This document shows positions 1 through 8,622 of a stretch of 64,000 bases of DNA, piece by piece. The translations under genes and the position numbers were made by a program. Each line of letters starts with the position of its first letter. Position 1 is the first letter of the stretch. The notes beneath the pieces are model-generated. The model was given only the letters and a program-made list of their open reading frames with translations, searched no databases and was not told the origin of the DNA. This DNA is from Pseudomonas sp. P8_229 (lineage in GTDB: Bacteria > Pseudomonadota > Gammaproteobacteria > Pseudomonadales > Pseudomonadaceae), in NCBI RefSeq assembly GCF_034008635.1, contig NZ_CP125378.1, forward strand, positions 1,044,001 through 1,108,000. Reading direction: 5' to 3'.

Positions 1-1010
1 CGGGCGTTGGGTTGCAAGGCCGACTCCTTGAACGCCAGCGCCGCCAGATTCAACCAGTCCATGTTTTGCGCGTCAGCATGCTTTTGCAGGGTCGGGCGCA
101 GTTTTTCCAGACGCTGACGGTCAGCCTTGGCCAACGGATAGTGCACTTGATAGAGGCGCCGATAGATCCGCAGAAACTCTGCATCTTCGTTCGACGGCTT
201 CTTGTAGCCAACCAGGAAACGATCGATGCTCGCCCGCAGCATCGAGGCATCGCGGCGCACGAACCAGTATTCCTCACCCGGCTCGCTGATCATCAACTGC
301 CGGTCAAGACGCAGTTTGGGCAGGATCTTGCCCCAGCGCTCGGCGATGGGTTGCTCGACGATGGTCAGGTGAAATATCCCGCCCTGGACCATCTCCAGCA
401 CGTCTTCGACGGCCAGCGTGGGATCGACCCACTCGATCTTGATCGGCGCCAGTTTGTGCAACGCAAGTTTCTGATTGAGCTGGCTGACCGCCTCCCCCGC
501 CGCACTGCCGGTCGGCAAAGCGAGGGTTTTGCCGGACAGCTGTTCGACCTTGGTGTAGCGGCGCTCGCCCTTGATACCGACCAGCACCAGCGGCACATTG
601 CGGGCAATCGGCTCACTGCTGGCGACCGCATGTCCCGATTGCAGATCAAGCAGTTCTCCAGGCGCTACCAGATCACCTTCACCACGCTGCAAGGCACCGA
701 GCAGTTGATCCTTGGCTTTGGGAATGATCTTGAGGGTGACTTCCTGACCATCACGGGCATGGCCATTGAGGTATTGCTCGAAGGCGCGCAGGCGGTGGTA
801 TTCGACACCGATGGCCTGGCCCTGGACTTCACCGGAGCTGTTGCGGCTCTGGTTGACCAGCACTCGCAGCACGCGGCTGCTGCGGATCTCCGACAGGTCG
901 CGGACCTTGGCGGCCGGCACGGCTTGCAATGGCCCGGGCAGGCGCGCTACCGCCGTTATCGGCAGCAGCAGCGACGCACACAACAGGAGCAAAACCGAGG
1001 GACGATGCAT
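1..1010 (-). CDS. MltF-like transglycosylase / solute-binding protein (partial, 3' end off window)
   Basis: The reading frame opens at ATG 1010 and runs leftwards past the window edge, so only about the first 336 residues are present. Residues 1-22 form a Sec signal peptide (a Leu-rich core ending in AVA before RLPGP). A periplasmic type-3 solute-binding domain follows (roughly residues 35-265, with RVLRVLVNQSRNS near its start). The last visible residues, LAALAFKESALQPNA, look like the start of a lytic transglycosylase SLT domain, with the Glu of ES as candidate catalytic residue. This SBP plus SLT architecture is that of MltF-type murein transglycosylases, which cut peptidoglycan at the outer membrane. 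The absence of a lipobox Cys in the signal peptide differs from classical lipoprotein MLTs. The gene is divergent from tatD. Confidence 0.8.
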   Translation of the reverse strand, partial: MHRPSVLLLLCASLLLPITAVARLPGPLQAVPAAKVRDLSEIRSSRVLRVLVNQSRNSSGEVQGQAIGVEYHRLRAFEQYLNGHARDGQEVTLKIIPKAKDQLLGALQRGEGDLVAPGELLDLQSGHAVASSEPIARNVPLVLVGIKGERRYTKVEQLSGKTLALPTGSAAGEAVSQLNQKLALHKLAPIKIEWVDPTLAVEDVLEMVQGGIFHLTIVEQPIAERWGKILPKLRLDRQLMISEPGEEYWFVRRDASMLRASIDRFLVGYKKPSNEDAEFLRIYRRLYQVHYPLAKADRQRLEKLRPTLQKHADAQNMDWLNLAALAFKESALQPNA

Positions 1011-1035
1011 CCACTCTCCGGAAAGAATACGGGGC

Positions 1036-1062
1036 GTTTTTTACCGCTGAACGGTCAAAAAC
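1036..1062. repeat. AT-flanked inverted repeat between divergent genes
   Basis: GTTTTTTACCG and CGGTCAAAAAC form an imperfect inverted repeat around a short loop. It lies only 26 bp upstream of the MltF-like start and about 185 bp upstream of tatD. Because T runs flank both sides it resembles a bidirectional terminator hairpin, but its position in front of a start codon also fits an operator. No function is claimed. Confidence 0.4.
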
Positions 1063-1246
1063 ACCGACGAAAACAGAGCGCCTTGAGCGCTGGCAAAGTG
1101 CGAGAGACTGGCACAGTGATGGCATTTATGCCAACCCGGGCTGCGTCACGGCATCAAAAGACAGCTATAACTCTTTGTAGTTCTTGGCTTTTCTTATAAA
1201 TCTACAGCTCTGGTATGCTTTCCGGCCTTCGGTCCGAGGTAGAACC

Positions 1247-2053
1247 ATGCAACTCATCGATATCGGCGTCAACCTGACCAACCCAAGTTTCGCCGAAAAA
1301 CATCAGGCCGTGCTCGACCGCGCCTACGCCGCCGGGGTCTGCCAACTGGTGCTGACCGGCACCAGCGTCGGGGGTAGCGAGCAGGCGCTGGAACTGTGCC
1401 AGCAACTGGATGACAGCGGGCAACGACTGTTCGCCACCGCCGGCATTCACCCGCATTCGGCCAGTGACTGGAACGCTGACAGCGCACGTCGTTTGCGCAG
1501 CCTGCTGCATGAGAAAAACGTGGTTGCCGTGGGTGAATGCGGGCTGGACTTCAACCGCGATTTCTCCCCGCGCCCGCAACAGGAAAGGGTTCTGGAAGAA
1601 CACCTGGCGCTGGCCGCAGAGCTGCAACTGCCGGTGTTCCTGCACGAGCGTGATGCCAGTCAGCGCCTGCTGGAAATTCTCCGGGACTTCCGCGATCAAC
1701 TGCCCGCTGCCGTGGTGCACTGCTTTACCGGCGAGCAAAAAGCCCTGTTCAGTTATCTGGATCTGGACCTGCACATCGGCATCACCGGCTGGATCTGCGA
1801 CGAGCGCCGGGGCACCCATCTGCACCCGCTGGTCAAGGAGATCAAGCGCGGACGGCTGATGCTGGAAAGCGATGCGCCGTACCTGCTGCCGCGCACTCTG
1901 CGACCGAAGCCGAAAAACGGCCGCAATGAGCCGGCGTATCTGACCGAAGTACTGCGCGAAGTAGCGCTGCATCGGGGCGAGAGCGAGGACGAACTGGCAG
2001 CGCACACCACGGCGTGCGCCCGTGCGTTCTTCAACCTGCCCACCCTCCCCTGA
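1247..2053 (+). CDS. tatD: TatD family metal-dependent DNase
   Basis: This 268-residue protein matches the TatD family over its full length. Seen motifs are [11 protein letters not shown] at the N-terminus, the metal-binding IHPHS, GECGLDF with its Glu ligand, VHCFTG, and [10 protein letters not shown] with the Asp/Glu ligands near residue 205. TatD proteins are TIM-barrel metallohydrolases with 3'-5' exonuclease activity linked to DNA repair and oxidative stress. The ATG at 1247 is chosen over an upstream in-frame start because GAGGT lies six bases before it and the protein then begins like E. coli TatD. It is followed by a REPIN and has no obvious operon partner. Confidence 0.93.
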   Translation: MQLIDIGVNLTNPSFAEKHQAVLDRAYAAGVCQLVLTGTSVGGSEQALELCQQLDDSGQRLFATAGIHPHSASDWNADSARRLRSLLHEKNVVAVGECGLDFNRDFSPRPQQERVLEEHLALAAELQLPVFLHERDASQRLLEILRDFRDQLPAAVVHCFTGEQKALFSYLDLDLHIGITGWICDERRGTHLHPLVKEIKRGRLMLESDAPYLLPRTLRPKPKNGRNEPAYLTEVLREVALHRGESEDELAAHTTACARAFFNLPTLP

Positions 2054-2069
2054 CACCGCACAATCCCTT

Positions 2070-2158
2070 GTAGGAGTGAGCCTGCTCGCGATAACGGTAG
2101 ATCAGCCAATATTTATATCGACTGACCGTCCCTCATCGCGAGCAGGCTCACTCCTACA
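2070..2158. repeat. REPIN (two inverted REP palindromes)
   Basis: GGAGTGAGCCTGCTCGCGA (family A of this window) begins near 2072 and its reverse complement ends at 2155, with about 40 bp between them. It lies in the tandem gap between tatD and the chemoreceptor gene. Such REP doublets are non-autonomous elements mobilised by RAYT transposases in pseudomonads; no RAYT gene is in this window. Confidence 0.9.
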
Positions 2159-2266
2159 AAAGCGGTGCAGCGTGGCTTGTTGACCCATATCAAGATCTTC
2201 CGACCTGTATAGCGGCACAATGCTGGCACCTTGCCAAAACTGTTTCCGCTATCAGAGAAGACCTCC

Positions 2267-3748
2267 ATGGGTGCCTGGCTTAGCAATATCTCGCTGAAAT
2301 ACAAATTCTGGGCGGTCAACGCGGTCGCCTTCGTCACCACCCTGCTGCTGGTTCTGTACGCCGTGCAACTGGAGCAGCAAGCCCGCAGCCACGCCTCACA
2401 AGCCTCCGCTCAAGCCCAGGCGCAATTGCTCAAGGCCTGGCCGGACGGGCAGGCCTTGCCCAAGGTTGACCAGGTGCTGACCTTCAAACGCGGGGAAGCG
2501 CCGCGCCTCAACGATCAACCCGTACTGGAGATCAGCGACAGCAACGGCTGGAACGAGATCAATCACCTGCCGCTGTTCGGCGACAACCCATTGATGGGCG
2601 CCGAAGTATTCAGCCGCGCCGACGGCCAACAGGTCGCGGTGATCGCCTATGGTCCAAGCCTGGCGCAGGTGTTCAGCGAGCGTTTTGCCAACTACGCGGT
2701 GGCGGTGTTCATCCTGATGCTGGCAATGCTCGGCGCTTCACAACTGCTGATCCGCTTCCTGCTCAGCCAGCTCAACACATTGAAAGACGTGATGCTGCAT
2801 GTCGAGAAAAGCGGCGACCTCTCGGCCCGCGTACCGTTGGCCGCCAAGGATGAAGTCGGGCAGATGGCCAATGCGTTCAACGCGATGCAGGCCGGTTATC
2901 AGCGCGTGGTCACGACGGTCGCCAACACCGCGCGACAACTGGACGTCGGCGCCGCACGCCTGGCCTCAAGCATGAATGAAGTACGCCACGGCATGCTCGG
3001 CCAGCAGAGCGAAACCGATCAGGCCGCCACCGCGATCAACGAAATGACCGCCACGGTTTATCACATTGCCCAGCACGCCGGCGCCACCCGCGATCTGTCG
3101 CAGACCGCCGATGGTCTCGCTGGCAGCGGCCAGCATGTGGTCAGCCGCGTGCAGCAGTCGATTGCCGGACTCTCCAGCGGTGTGCAGCAGACCGCCGAGA
3201 TGATCCAGCGCCTGGCCGAAGACAGCCAGAAGATCAACGGCGTGGTCAGCGTGATTCACAGCATCGCCGAGCAGACCAATCTGCTGGCCCTCAACGCCGC
3301 CATCGAAGCGGCCCGGGCCGGCGAGATGGGCCGAGGCTTTGCCGTGGTCGCCGATGAGGTGCGCAACCTGGCAAAACGCGTGCAGACCTCCACCGATGAA
3401 ATCACCACCATGGTCTCGGCGCTGCAGGCCGGCACCCGCGATGCGGTGGACTTCATGCAGGAGAGTTCATACAAGGCCGATGACTGCGTGCAACAGGCGC
3501 AGGAGGCCGGCGAGGCGCTGGCGCAAATCACCGGCGCCGTGGCGCAGATGCGCGAGAGCAACACCCAGATCGCAGTGGCGGCCGAGCAGCAGAGTCAGGT
3601 GGCCGAGGAGATGAATCGAGCGGTGGTGAGCATTCGTGATGTGACCGAGAACACCGTGAAGCAGACCGTGGATTCGGCAACGACCAGTAATGAACTCGCG
3701 ACGTTGGCCGGGGAACTCAACAAGGCGATTGGGCAGCTCAAGCTGTAA
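2267..3748 (+). CDS. methyl-accepting chemotaxis protein
   Basis: This 493-residue receptor has a short cytoplasmic tail, TM1 (about residues 13-34), a periplasmic ligand domain of roughly 110 residues, TM2 (about 143-165), a HAMP domain and a long cytoplasmic signalling domain. The conserved hairpin tip is visible near residues 335-368 ([19 protein letters not shown], then [10 protein letters not shown]), which is the CheA/CheW contact region. The ATG at 2267 is preceded by a purine-rich stretch and gives the standard MCP N-terminus; an upstream TTG in the same frame is less likely. The periplasmic domain is compact and I cannot name its ligand. The gene is flanked by REP elements on both sides and stands alone. 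Confidence 0.93.
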   Translation: MGAWLSNISLKYKFWAVNAVAFVTTLLLVLYAVQLEQQARSHASQASAQAQAQLLKAWPDGQALPKVDQVLTFKRGEAPRLNDQPVLEISDSNGWNEINHLPLFGDNPLMGAEVFSRADGQQVAVIAYGPSLAQVFSERFANYAVAVFILMLAMLGASQLLIRFLLSQLNTLKDVMLHVEKSGDLSARVPLAAKDEVGQMANAFNAMQAGYQRVVTTVANTARQLDVGAARLASSMNEVRHGMLGQQSETDQAATAINEMTATVYHIAQHAGATRDLSQTADGLAGSGQHVVSRVQQSIAGLSSGVQQTAEMIQRLAEDSQKINGVVSVIHSIAEQTNLLALNAAIEAARAGEMGRGFAVVADEVRNLAKRVQTSTDEITTMVSALQAGTRDAVDFMQESSYKADDCVQQAQEAGEALAQITGAVAQMRESNTQIAVAAEQQSQVAEEMNRAVVSIRDVTENTVKQTVDSATTSNELATLAGELNKAIGQLKL

Positions 3749-3751
3749 GGG

Positions 3752-3831
3752 ACTCATCGCGAGCAGGCTCACTCCTACAGGGGATAGGTGAACGCCACAA
3801 ATCTCTTGTGGGAGCGGGCTTGCTCGCGAAG
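3752..3831. repeat. REP doublet of mixed families
   Basis: The left arm (3755-3779) is family A in reverse orientation. The right arm (3807-3831) is family B (GGAGCGGGCTTGCTCGCGA) in forward orientation. The arms therefore face outward and belong to different sequence classes, unlike the matched doublets elsewhere in the window. Confidence 0.85.
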
Positions 3832-3961
3832 GCGTCAGTTGAAGCACCATCGAACCCAGCCATTGTGCCTATCACCGCAATAGCCAACCTTGATTCGCCG
3901 CGTCACCCGCCCCGGCCTATTCTTCAATCATGTGTTCAACATGGATCGAGGAGTAGCAAAC

Positions 3962-4327
3962 ATGGGCAAACGTCACCCCAATCTTCCCGCGTGGCAATGG
4001 CGCGCGTACCCGAACAATCATCAGCACCCGACCAATCTGGTGTTGCACCTGATTGCCGTGCCGTTGTTCATCGTCGCGTTTCTGTTGATCGTGTCCGGGG
4101 TGTTCAGCCTGAGCCTGGCCAGCGTCGCCATTGGCGTGATCGGTATCGTCGCGGCGCTGGGTCTGCAGCGCCACGGCCACAGCCTGGAGGCGCAAGCCTC
4201 CGAGCCGTTCAGTGATCGCAAAGATGCCATGTCACGCTTGCTGGTCGAGCAGTTCCTGACCTTTCCACGGTTTTTCCTCAGCGGCGGCTGGTGGCGCGCC
4301 TGGCGTGAGCGCCACCGTCGGCATTGA
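3962..4327 (+). CDS. Mpo1-like (DUF962) integral membrane protein
   Basis: This 121-residue protein has two adjacent hydrophobic segments (about residues 25-65). It shows the DUF962/Mpo1 pattern: NNHQHPTN near the N-terminus and LQRHGHSLEA in the middle, with His residues that are metal-ligand candidates. In yeast, Mpo1 is an Fe(II)-dependent dioxygenase in phytosphingosine alpha-oxidation; the bacterial role is not settled, and older databases label some members terminase by error. GAGGAG at 3947-3952 supports ATG 3962 over the in-frame ATG at 3941. It is convergent with the thioesterase gene, with one base between stops. Confidence 0.75.
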   Translation: MGKRHPNLPAWQWRAYPNNHQHPTNLVLHLIAVPLFIVAFLLIVSGVFSLSLASVAIGVIGIVAALGLQRHGHSLEAQASEPFSDRKDAMSRLLVEQFLTFPRFFLSGGWWRAWRERHRRH

Positions 4328-4328
4328 T

Positions 4329-5123
4329 TCAGGCGAAGATCGTGACGGTCTGTCGGCTCATGGCGATCAACTCCCCTTCCGCGCTCCACAGTTTCGCGGC
4401 GACATGCCCGTAACCATCGGCGGCGTATTCGATGTCGGCCAGGTATTTGCACCAGTCCAGCGTGCTCAAGTCGCGTAGCGGCTGAACGAATTCAATGGTC
4501 CAGGTCAACGTGCTACCCGGTGCCGGTTTCTTCAGATACGGCAACAATGCCGGCGGCCACGCATCCACCAGCGCCAGCAGATGCGCCTCATTGACCGGTT
4601 CTTCCTTGACGTCTCCACGCAACCGCACCCAACCGCCCATCTGCCGCGATGTGTTGCCGGTGAACGGCATGCCGCCGACACTCCAACGCATCGACAAGTG
4701 ACGCATGAATTCCGGGGTCACGCCTTTGATGTAGGGCAATTCCTGGCATTCGTCCCAGTGTTTCATTTCGGCTGCCGGATAGGCGGCAACGGCCACTTCC
4801 GACGGTCGCGAAGCACCGAAGCTGCCTTGCACAATCGTCACCACCTGACCGTTCTGCACCGCACGGCCCAGCACCTGGCTGACCGCCTTGCCTTCACGCA
4901 ATACATCGACTTCGAAACGCACCGGGACTTCCGGCTCCACCGGGCCGACAAAGGTGATTGCCAGCGAGCGCACCGGGCGATCTGCGGGCACCTTCGCGCG
5001 CATGGCTTCATATTGCAGCGCCGCCACCAGGCCACCAAAACTGGCCCGGCCCTGGCCCCACTCGGCAGGAATAGTCAGTTCTGGATCGCGGCGGACCGCA
5101 TCGAGCAAATCGGAAAAGCGCAT
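4329..5123 (-). CDS. TesB-like acyl-CoA thioesterase (double hot-dog)
   Basis: This 264-residue protein has the length and pattern of a two-hot-dog acyl-CoA thioesterase. The N-terminal half contains GQGRASFGGLVAALQ, the hot-dog helix region. The C-terminal half contains GSTLTWTIEFVQPL, typical of the second hot-dog strand. The expected reaction is hydrolysis of acyl-CoA to free acid and CoA in the cytoplasm; chain preference cannot be read from sequence. ATG 5123 has GAGG five bases upstream, so I prefer it to the in-frame start 18 bases earlier. A REPIN lies between its start and the CHAD gene. Confidence 0.82.
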   Translation of the reverse strand: MRFSDLLDAVRRDPELTIPAEWGQGRASFGGLVAALQYEAMRAKVPADRPVRSLAITFVGPVEPEVPVRFEVDVLREGKAVSQVLGRAVQNGQVVTIVQGSFGASRPSEVAVAAYPAAEMKHWDECQELPYIKGVTPEFMRHLSMRWSVGGMPFTGNTSRQMGGWVRLRGDVKEEPVNEAHLLALVDAWPPALLPYLKKPAPGSTLTWTIEFVQPLRDLSTLDWCKYLADIEYAADGYGHVAAKLWSAEGELIAMSRQTVTIFA

Positions 5124-5251
5124 GACAACCTCGGGAAGCAAAAGTGAATGCAGCGATCTTAACCAGCATGGCAGAGCGCCGCAGCGTCTATTCCGGTCAA
5201 ATGGACTGACAGAAAGGCCTTACACCGATATCAACCACACCGCAGATCCCT

Positions 5252-5342
5252 TGCAGGAGTGAGCCTGCTCGCGATAGCGGTCTGACATTCAACAGTAGCG
5301 TTGGCTGTCAGACCGCTATCGCGAGCAGGCTCACTCCTACAG
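5252..5342. repeat. REPIN with extended palindromic arms
   Basis: Family A arms are extended inward by GCGATAGCGGTCTGACA and its complement. This gives about 36 paired bases per side around an 18-base loop, the longest perfect-like hairpin in the window. It sits between the divergent upstream end of the thioesterase gene and the downstream end of the CHAD gene. Confidence 0.92.
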
Positions 5343-5364
5343 AAGATATGTGCTGATATCGGGG

Positions 5365-6129
5365 TTATTTGAAGCAGCTTGAACTGAGTTTTTCGAGCAC
5401 CCGATCCGCCTTGGCTTCGGCCTTGATCAGGCCTGCCTGCCAAGTCGCAACGCACGGTTGCAGATCACTTTCCTGCTCGGCCCGCGCCAGCCATTGCCAG
5501 CAATCGTGCCAGTCACCGAGCGCGCCCTGCGCCGACTTCAACCGCGCCAGCGCCGCTGCAGGCAGACGATCCAGCTCCGGATAAGCTTCGATGCCATAGC
5601 GCACGCGCTTGATCAGCAAGCGCAGGCGATGGCGGTCGTGGGCTGGATCATGCAGCGCCTCATCAAGTTTTTTCCATTGTTTGTGCAGGCGGTTTTCGAT
5701 GCGCTTGGCCAAGCCCTTGAGCAGGCCCTGACGCTCAGATGCGCGCAGGAAACGCGGGAATGCGTCGAGCATCATCAGCAACGAATTGACTTCAGCACTC
5801 GCCGCCAGCGTCGGATAGGCGTCGGCCATTTGCGCCATGCGCCGTTGCGCCGCCTGCGCTTGATCGTGCTTGAGCAGATACGCCGCCAATACCTCGCGGT
5901 CACGCCACGGCGTGGTCAACTGGCCCACCGCTGATGCGGCACCTTCCAGTTGCTCCACGCCAGGCAAGCCGCGCAATGGCCGTAGCAGGCTGCGCAAGCG
6001 CCGCACCGTGGTGCGCAAATCATGCAGCGCTTCAGGGTCGGTGCGCGCGGTCAAGCGCGCCTGACAAGCCAGCAGCCGCACTTCCAGGCTCAGGACATGA
6101 GCCACCAACCGATCGACCAACGCAGACAT
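5365..6129 (-). CDS. CHAD domain-containing protein
   Basis: This 254-residue, Arg/Lys/His-rich, all-helical protein carries the CHAD pattern: EALHDLRTTVRRLRSLLR near residue 40 and DRHRLRLLIKRVRYGIEA in the second repeat. The conserved His and Arg residues of each four-helix half form a basic channel that binds inorganic polyphosphate in studied CHAD proteins. Here CHAD stands alone without the CYTH phosphatase domain often fused to it. AGGAG lies seven bases before ATG 6129, favouring it over the longer frame. A small lipoprotein gene lies 79 bp upstream on the same strand. Confidence 0.85.
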   Translation of the reverse strand: MSALVDRLVAHVLSLEVRLLACQARLTARTDPEALHDLRTTVRRLRSLLRPLRGLPGVEQLEGAASAVGQLTTPWRDREVLAAYLLKHDQAQAAQRRMAQMADAYPTLAASAEVNSLLMMLDAFPRFLRASERQGLLKGLAKRIENRLHKQWKKLDEALHDPAHDRHRLRLLIKRVRYGIEAYPELDRLPAAALARLKSAQGALGDWHDCWQWLARAEQESDLQPCVATWQAGLIKAEAKADRVLEKLSSSCFK

Positions 6130-6208
6130 CACTTGCTCCTGATTCACATGGCTTGAAGGATGAGTCTGCCGTGAGAAGGCGGCCACATCCTTGCGTCAAG
6201 TCAGCAGC

Positions 6209-6487
6209 TTAGCGACCGGCGCGGGATTCGCGAATATAGAAACGGGCTTTCTCGGCCTTGTTGCTGCAGCCCTCGAAGCCTTCGAATTGCTGCTGGGTCT
6301 TGGCGGCCGTCAGCAACGACAGCGCCTTGGAGTAGCTGACCGTACCGGCAAAACCTTCGGCCTTGGCCAGGTCCAGTTCATGCCACGCCGCATCGAGCTG
6401 ACTGCCACAGCTGTCACGATAAGCAGTCTTGCCGGCGCAACCGGCCAACGCCAGCGCGATCAACGGCACACAGATCCAGGCTTTCAT
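6209..6487 (-). CDS. small helical lipoprotein
   Basis: This 92-residue protein begins with a type II signal peptide with lipobox LALAGC (acylated Cys17). The mature part is predicted helical and includes AAWHELDLAKAEGFAGTVSY followed by KALSLLTAAKTQQQ, with two further Cys residues (about 28 and 75) that could form a disulfide. The helical pattern resembles the DUF4398-like periplasmic lipoproteins of pseudomonads. GAGG lies eight bases before ATG 6487; a GTG one codon upstream is less likely. Function unknown. Confidence 0.75.
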   Translation of the reverse strand: MKAWICVPLIALALAGCAGKTAYRDSCGSQLDAAWHELDLAKAEGFAGTVSYSKALSLLTAAKTQQQFEGFEGCSNKAEKARFYIRESRAGR

Positions 6488-6703
6488 CACTTACACCTCA
6501 AAATAGGTCAACAGTCGTGCAGTTAAGACGGTGCGGCGAGCAAAAAGTGCCTTGGCGCCCGATGAATCTGCGGTGCCCCAAGGATAGCGCCGAGCGGTCA
6601 CGGAGTATCGAAAAAACGACGCCGCAGGCGCCCTGAACGACCCTGCCGATTGTCGCCCGCCCCCGGATGGGTGCATTGTGGAGCCTTGTCGGGAGGAAGT
6701 TTG

Positions 6704-7741
6704 ATGAAAAAGCGTGTCGCACTGGTGCTGGGCTCCGGTGGCGCCCGGGGCTATGCCCATATCGGGGTCATCGAGGAGATCGAAAGACGCGGTTACGACA
6801 TTGCCTGCATTGCCGGTTGTTCGATGGGCGCGGTGGTCGGCGGAATCTATGCGGCGGGCAAACTCGAGGAGTACCGCACCTGGATCGAATCGCTCGACTA
6901 TCTGGATGTGCTGCGGCTGGTGGACGTGAGCTTCCGCCTCGGTGCAATTCGCGGCGAAAAGGTCTTCGGGCAGATCCGCAAGATCGTCGGCGAGATCAAC
7001 ATCGAAGACCTGCGCATCCCCTACACCGCGGTCGCCGCCGACCTCACCAACCAGCAGGAAATCTGGTTTCAGGAGGGCTGCCTGCATCAGGCGATGCGCG
7101 CCTCGGCAGCGATTCCCAGCCTGTTCACCCCGGTGATGCAGGGTAACCGGATGCTGGTGGATGGCGGCATTCTCAACCCGCTGCCGATCGTGCCGGTGGT
7201 GTCCAGCCACTGCGACCTGATCATCGCCGTCAACCTCAACGCGACCAACCAGCGGCATTACAAATTGCCGGTGATTCAGCGCCCGCCAGCCTTTCGCTCG
7301 CGCTTCGACAGCCTGCTCAGTTCGCTCGGTTCGAAGATGCCGTTCCGCCGCAAACAGGCCGAGCAGTTGTTGTTGCTCGAGCAGGAAGCCTTACGCGCGG
7401 AAGCGGCGGACATCAATCCGTGGCTGGAAGGCAGCGAGCCGGAAAGTCAGCAACCGGCAGCGGCCCCCGAGCGCGAAGGTGCGCCGAAATCCGCCACCGG
7501 TTCGTTCATCATCGACAACGTCGGGCCGGCGTCACTGCTGGACCTGATCAACCAGAGTTTCGAGGTGATGCAGACCTCGCTGGCGCAATACAAGATCGCC
7601 GGGTATCCGCCGGACATCCTGATCAACGTGCCGAAGCGCGTGTGCCGGTTTTTCGAGTTCTACAAGGCACCGGAACTGATCGCGCTGGGGCGCGAGATTG
7701 CGCGGGATACGCTGGATCGGTATGAGAGTGAACAGGGTTAA
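6704..7741 (+). CDS. patatin-like phospholipase (RssA/NTE type)
   Basis: This 345-residue protein starts with the patatin oxyanion-hole motif GSGGARGYAHIGV (residues 10-22). The nucleophile elbow GCSMG follows near residue 44, and the catalytic Asp is in DGGILNPLP near residue 155. These form the Ser-Asp dyad of cytoplasmic or membrane-bound patatin lipases that release fatty acids from phospholipids. A low-complexity linker (residues 235-265) separates a C-terminal segment ending in KAPELIALGREIARDTLDRY. GGAGG sits seven bases before ATG 6704. It is convergent with kdpE, with a REPIN between. Confidence 0.88.
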   Translation: MKKRVALVLGSGGARGYAHIGVIEEIERRGYDIACIAGCSMGAVVGGIYAAGKLEEYRTWIESLDYLDVLRLVDVSFRLGAIRGEKVFGQIRKIVGEINIEDLRIPYTAVAADLTNQQEIWFQEGCLHQAMRASAAIPSLFTPVMQGNRMLVDGGILNPLPIVPVVSSHCDLIIAVNLNATNQRHYKLPVIQRPPAFRSRFDSLLSSLGSKMPFRRKQAEQLLLLEQEALRAEAADINPWLEGSEPESQQPAAAPEREGAPKSATGSFIIDNVGPASLLDLINQSFEVMQTSLAQYKIAGYPPDILINVPKRVCRFFEFYKAPELIALGREIARDTLDRYESEQG

Positions 7742-7770
7742 GGCCTGAAAGATCGCTGTTGAATGCAGTG

Positions 7771-7855
7771 CCCTCATCGCGAGCAGGCTCACTCCTACAA
7801 GGGATCTGCGAACGACGCCGACTCAATGTAGGAGTGAGCCTGCTCGCAATGAGGC
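7771..7855. repeat. REPIN
   Basis: Two family A palindromes in outward orientation (7775-7799 and 7828-7851) separate the convergent patatin and kdpE genes. The right copy ends GCTCGCAA, one mismatch from the usual GCTCGCGA. Confidence 0.88.
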
Positions 7856-7875
7856 CAGAAAAGACAACACAGAAA

Positions 7876-8574
7876 CTACAGGCTGCCCTCACTCAACAAC
7901 CGATACCCAACCCCCGCTTCTGTCACGATAAACCGCGGCCGCGTCGGATCATCCGCCAGCTTCTGGCGCAAGTGCCCGACCACAATCCGCAGGTAGTGAC
8001 TGTCTTCGGTATGCGTCGGCCCCCAGATGTCCTTGAGCAATTGCTGCTGGGTGATCACCCGCCCCGGGTGCCGCGCCAGTTGCGCCAGCACCGCGTACTC
8101 CTTGCGGGTCAGCGCCACTTCGACGCCGTCGAGCAATACCCGCCGATAGGCCAGATCAACCGTCAACGGGCCGAACGTCAGGGCCGCCTGTTGCGCCTCG
8201 CCGGCCGGCGCCTGACGCAACAAGGCGCGGACCCGGGCGAGAAACTCCTGAATACCGAACGGCTTGGTCACGTAGTCGTTGGCGCCGCCATCCAGTGCCT
8301 GGACTTTCTGCCCTTCGCTGGCCCGCACCGAGAGCACCAGTACCGGCGCGGTGGCCCATTCGCGAAACTCGCGCAGCACCTGCTGGCCGTCCATGTCCGG
8401 CAGGCCCAGGTCGAGCACCAGCAAGTCGGGTTTGTTCAGCGCGGCCTGGGCCAGGCCCTCGGCGCCGGTCCCGGCTTCCAGCACTTTGTAGCCTTGTGAG
8501 GCAAGGCTGATGCGCAGGAATTTGCGGATCTGCGGTTCGTCATCGATGACCAAAATGGTCGCGGTCTGGCTCAT
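7876..8574 (-). CDS. kdpE: KdpE, OmpR-family response regulator of the potassium operon
   Basis: This 232-residue protein has an N-terminal receiver domain with acidic pair DDE (residues 11-13), phospho-acceptor Asp55 in VLDLGLPD and the conserved Lys in VTKPF. A C-terminal winged helix follows, containing LTRKEYAVLAQLARHPG and SHYLRIVVGHLRQKL. It is the partner of the KdpD kinase encoded 48 bp upstream, and phospho-KdpE activates kdpFABC transcription when potassium is low. Its place as the last gene of kdpFABCDE supports the assignment over other OmpR-type regulators. Confidence 0.95.
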   Translation of the reverse strand: MSQTATILVIDDEPQIRKFLRISLASQGYKVLEAGTGAEGLAQAALNKPDLLVLDLGLPDMDGQQVLREFREWATAPVLVLSVRASEGQKVQALDGGANDYVTKPFGIQEFLARVRALLRQAPAGEAQQAALTFGPLTVDLAYRRVLLDGVEVALTRKEYAVLAQLARHPGRVITQQQLLKDIWGPTHTEDSHYLRIVVGHLRQKLADDPTRPRFIVTEAGVGYRLLSEGSL

Positions 8575-8622
8575 GAATTCACATCAACACAAAAGATTGG
8601 CAAGAGAGTAGCGCAGCCGGGC

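Noticed and set aside
12..1199. 395-codon plus-strand open frame at the left edge
   Set aside because: The minus strand encodes a clear MltF-like protein with signal peptide and SBP domain over the same bases.
5231..5455. Small ORFs across REPIN sequences
   Set aside because: They are read through palindromic repeats and recur at each REPIN.
6491..7258. 255-codon minus-strand frame opposite the patatin gene
   Set aside because: It lies antisense to a patatin with intact catalytic motifs.
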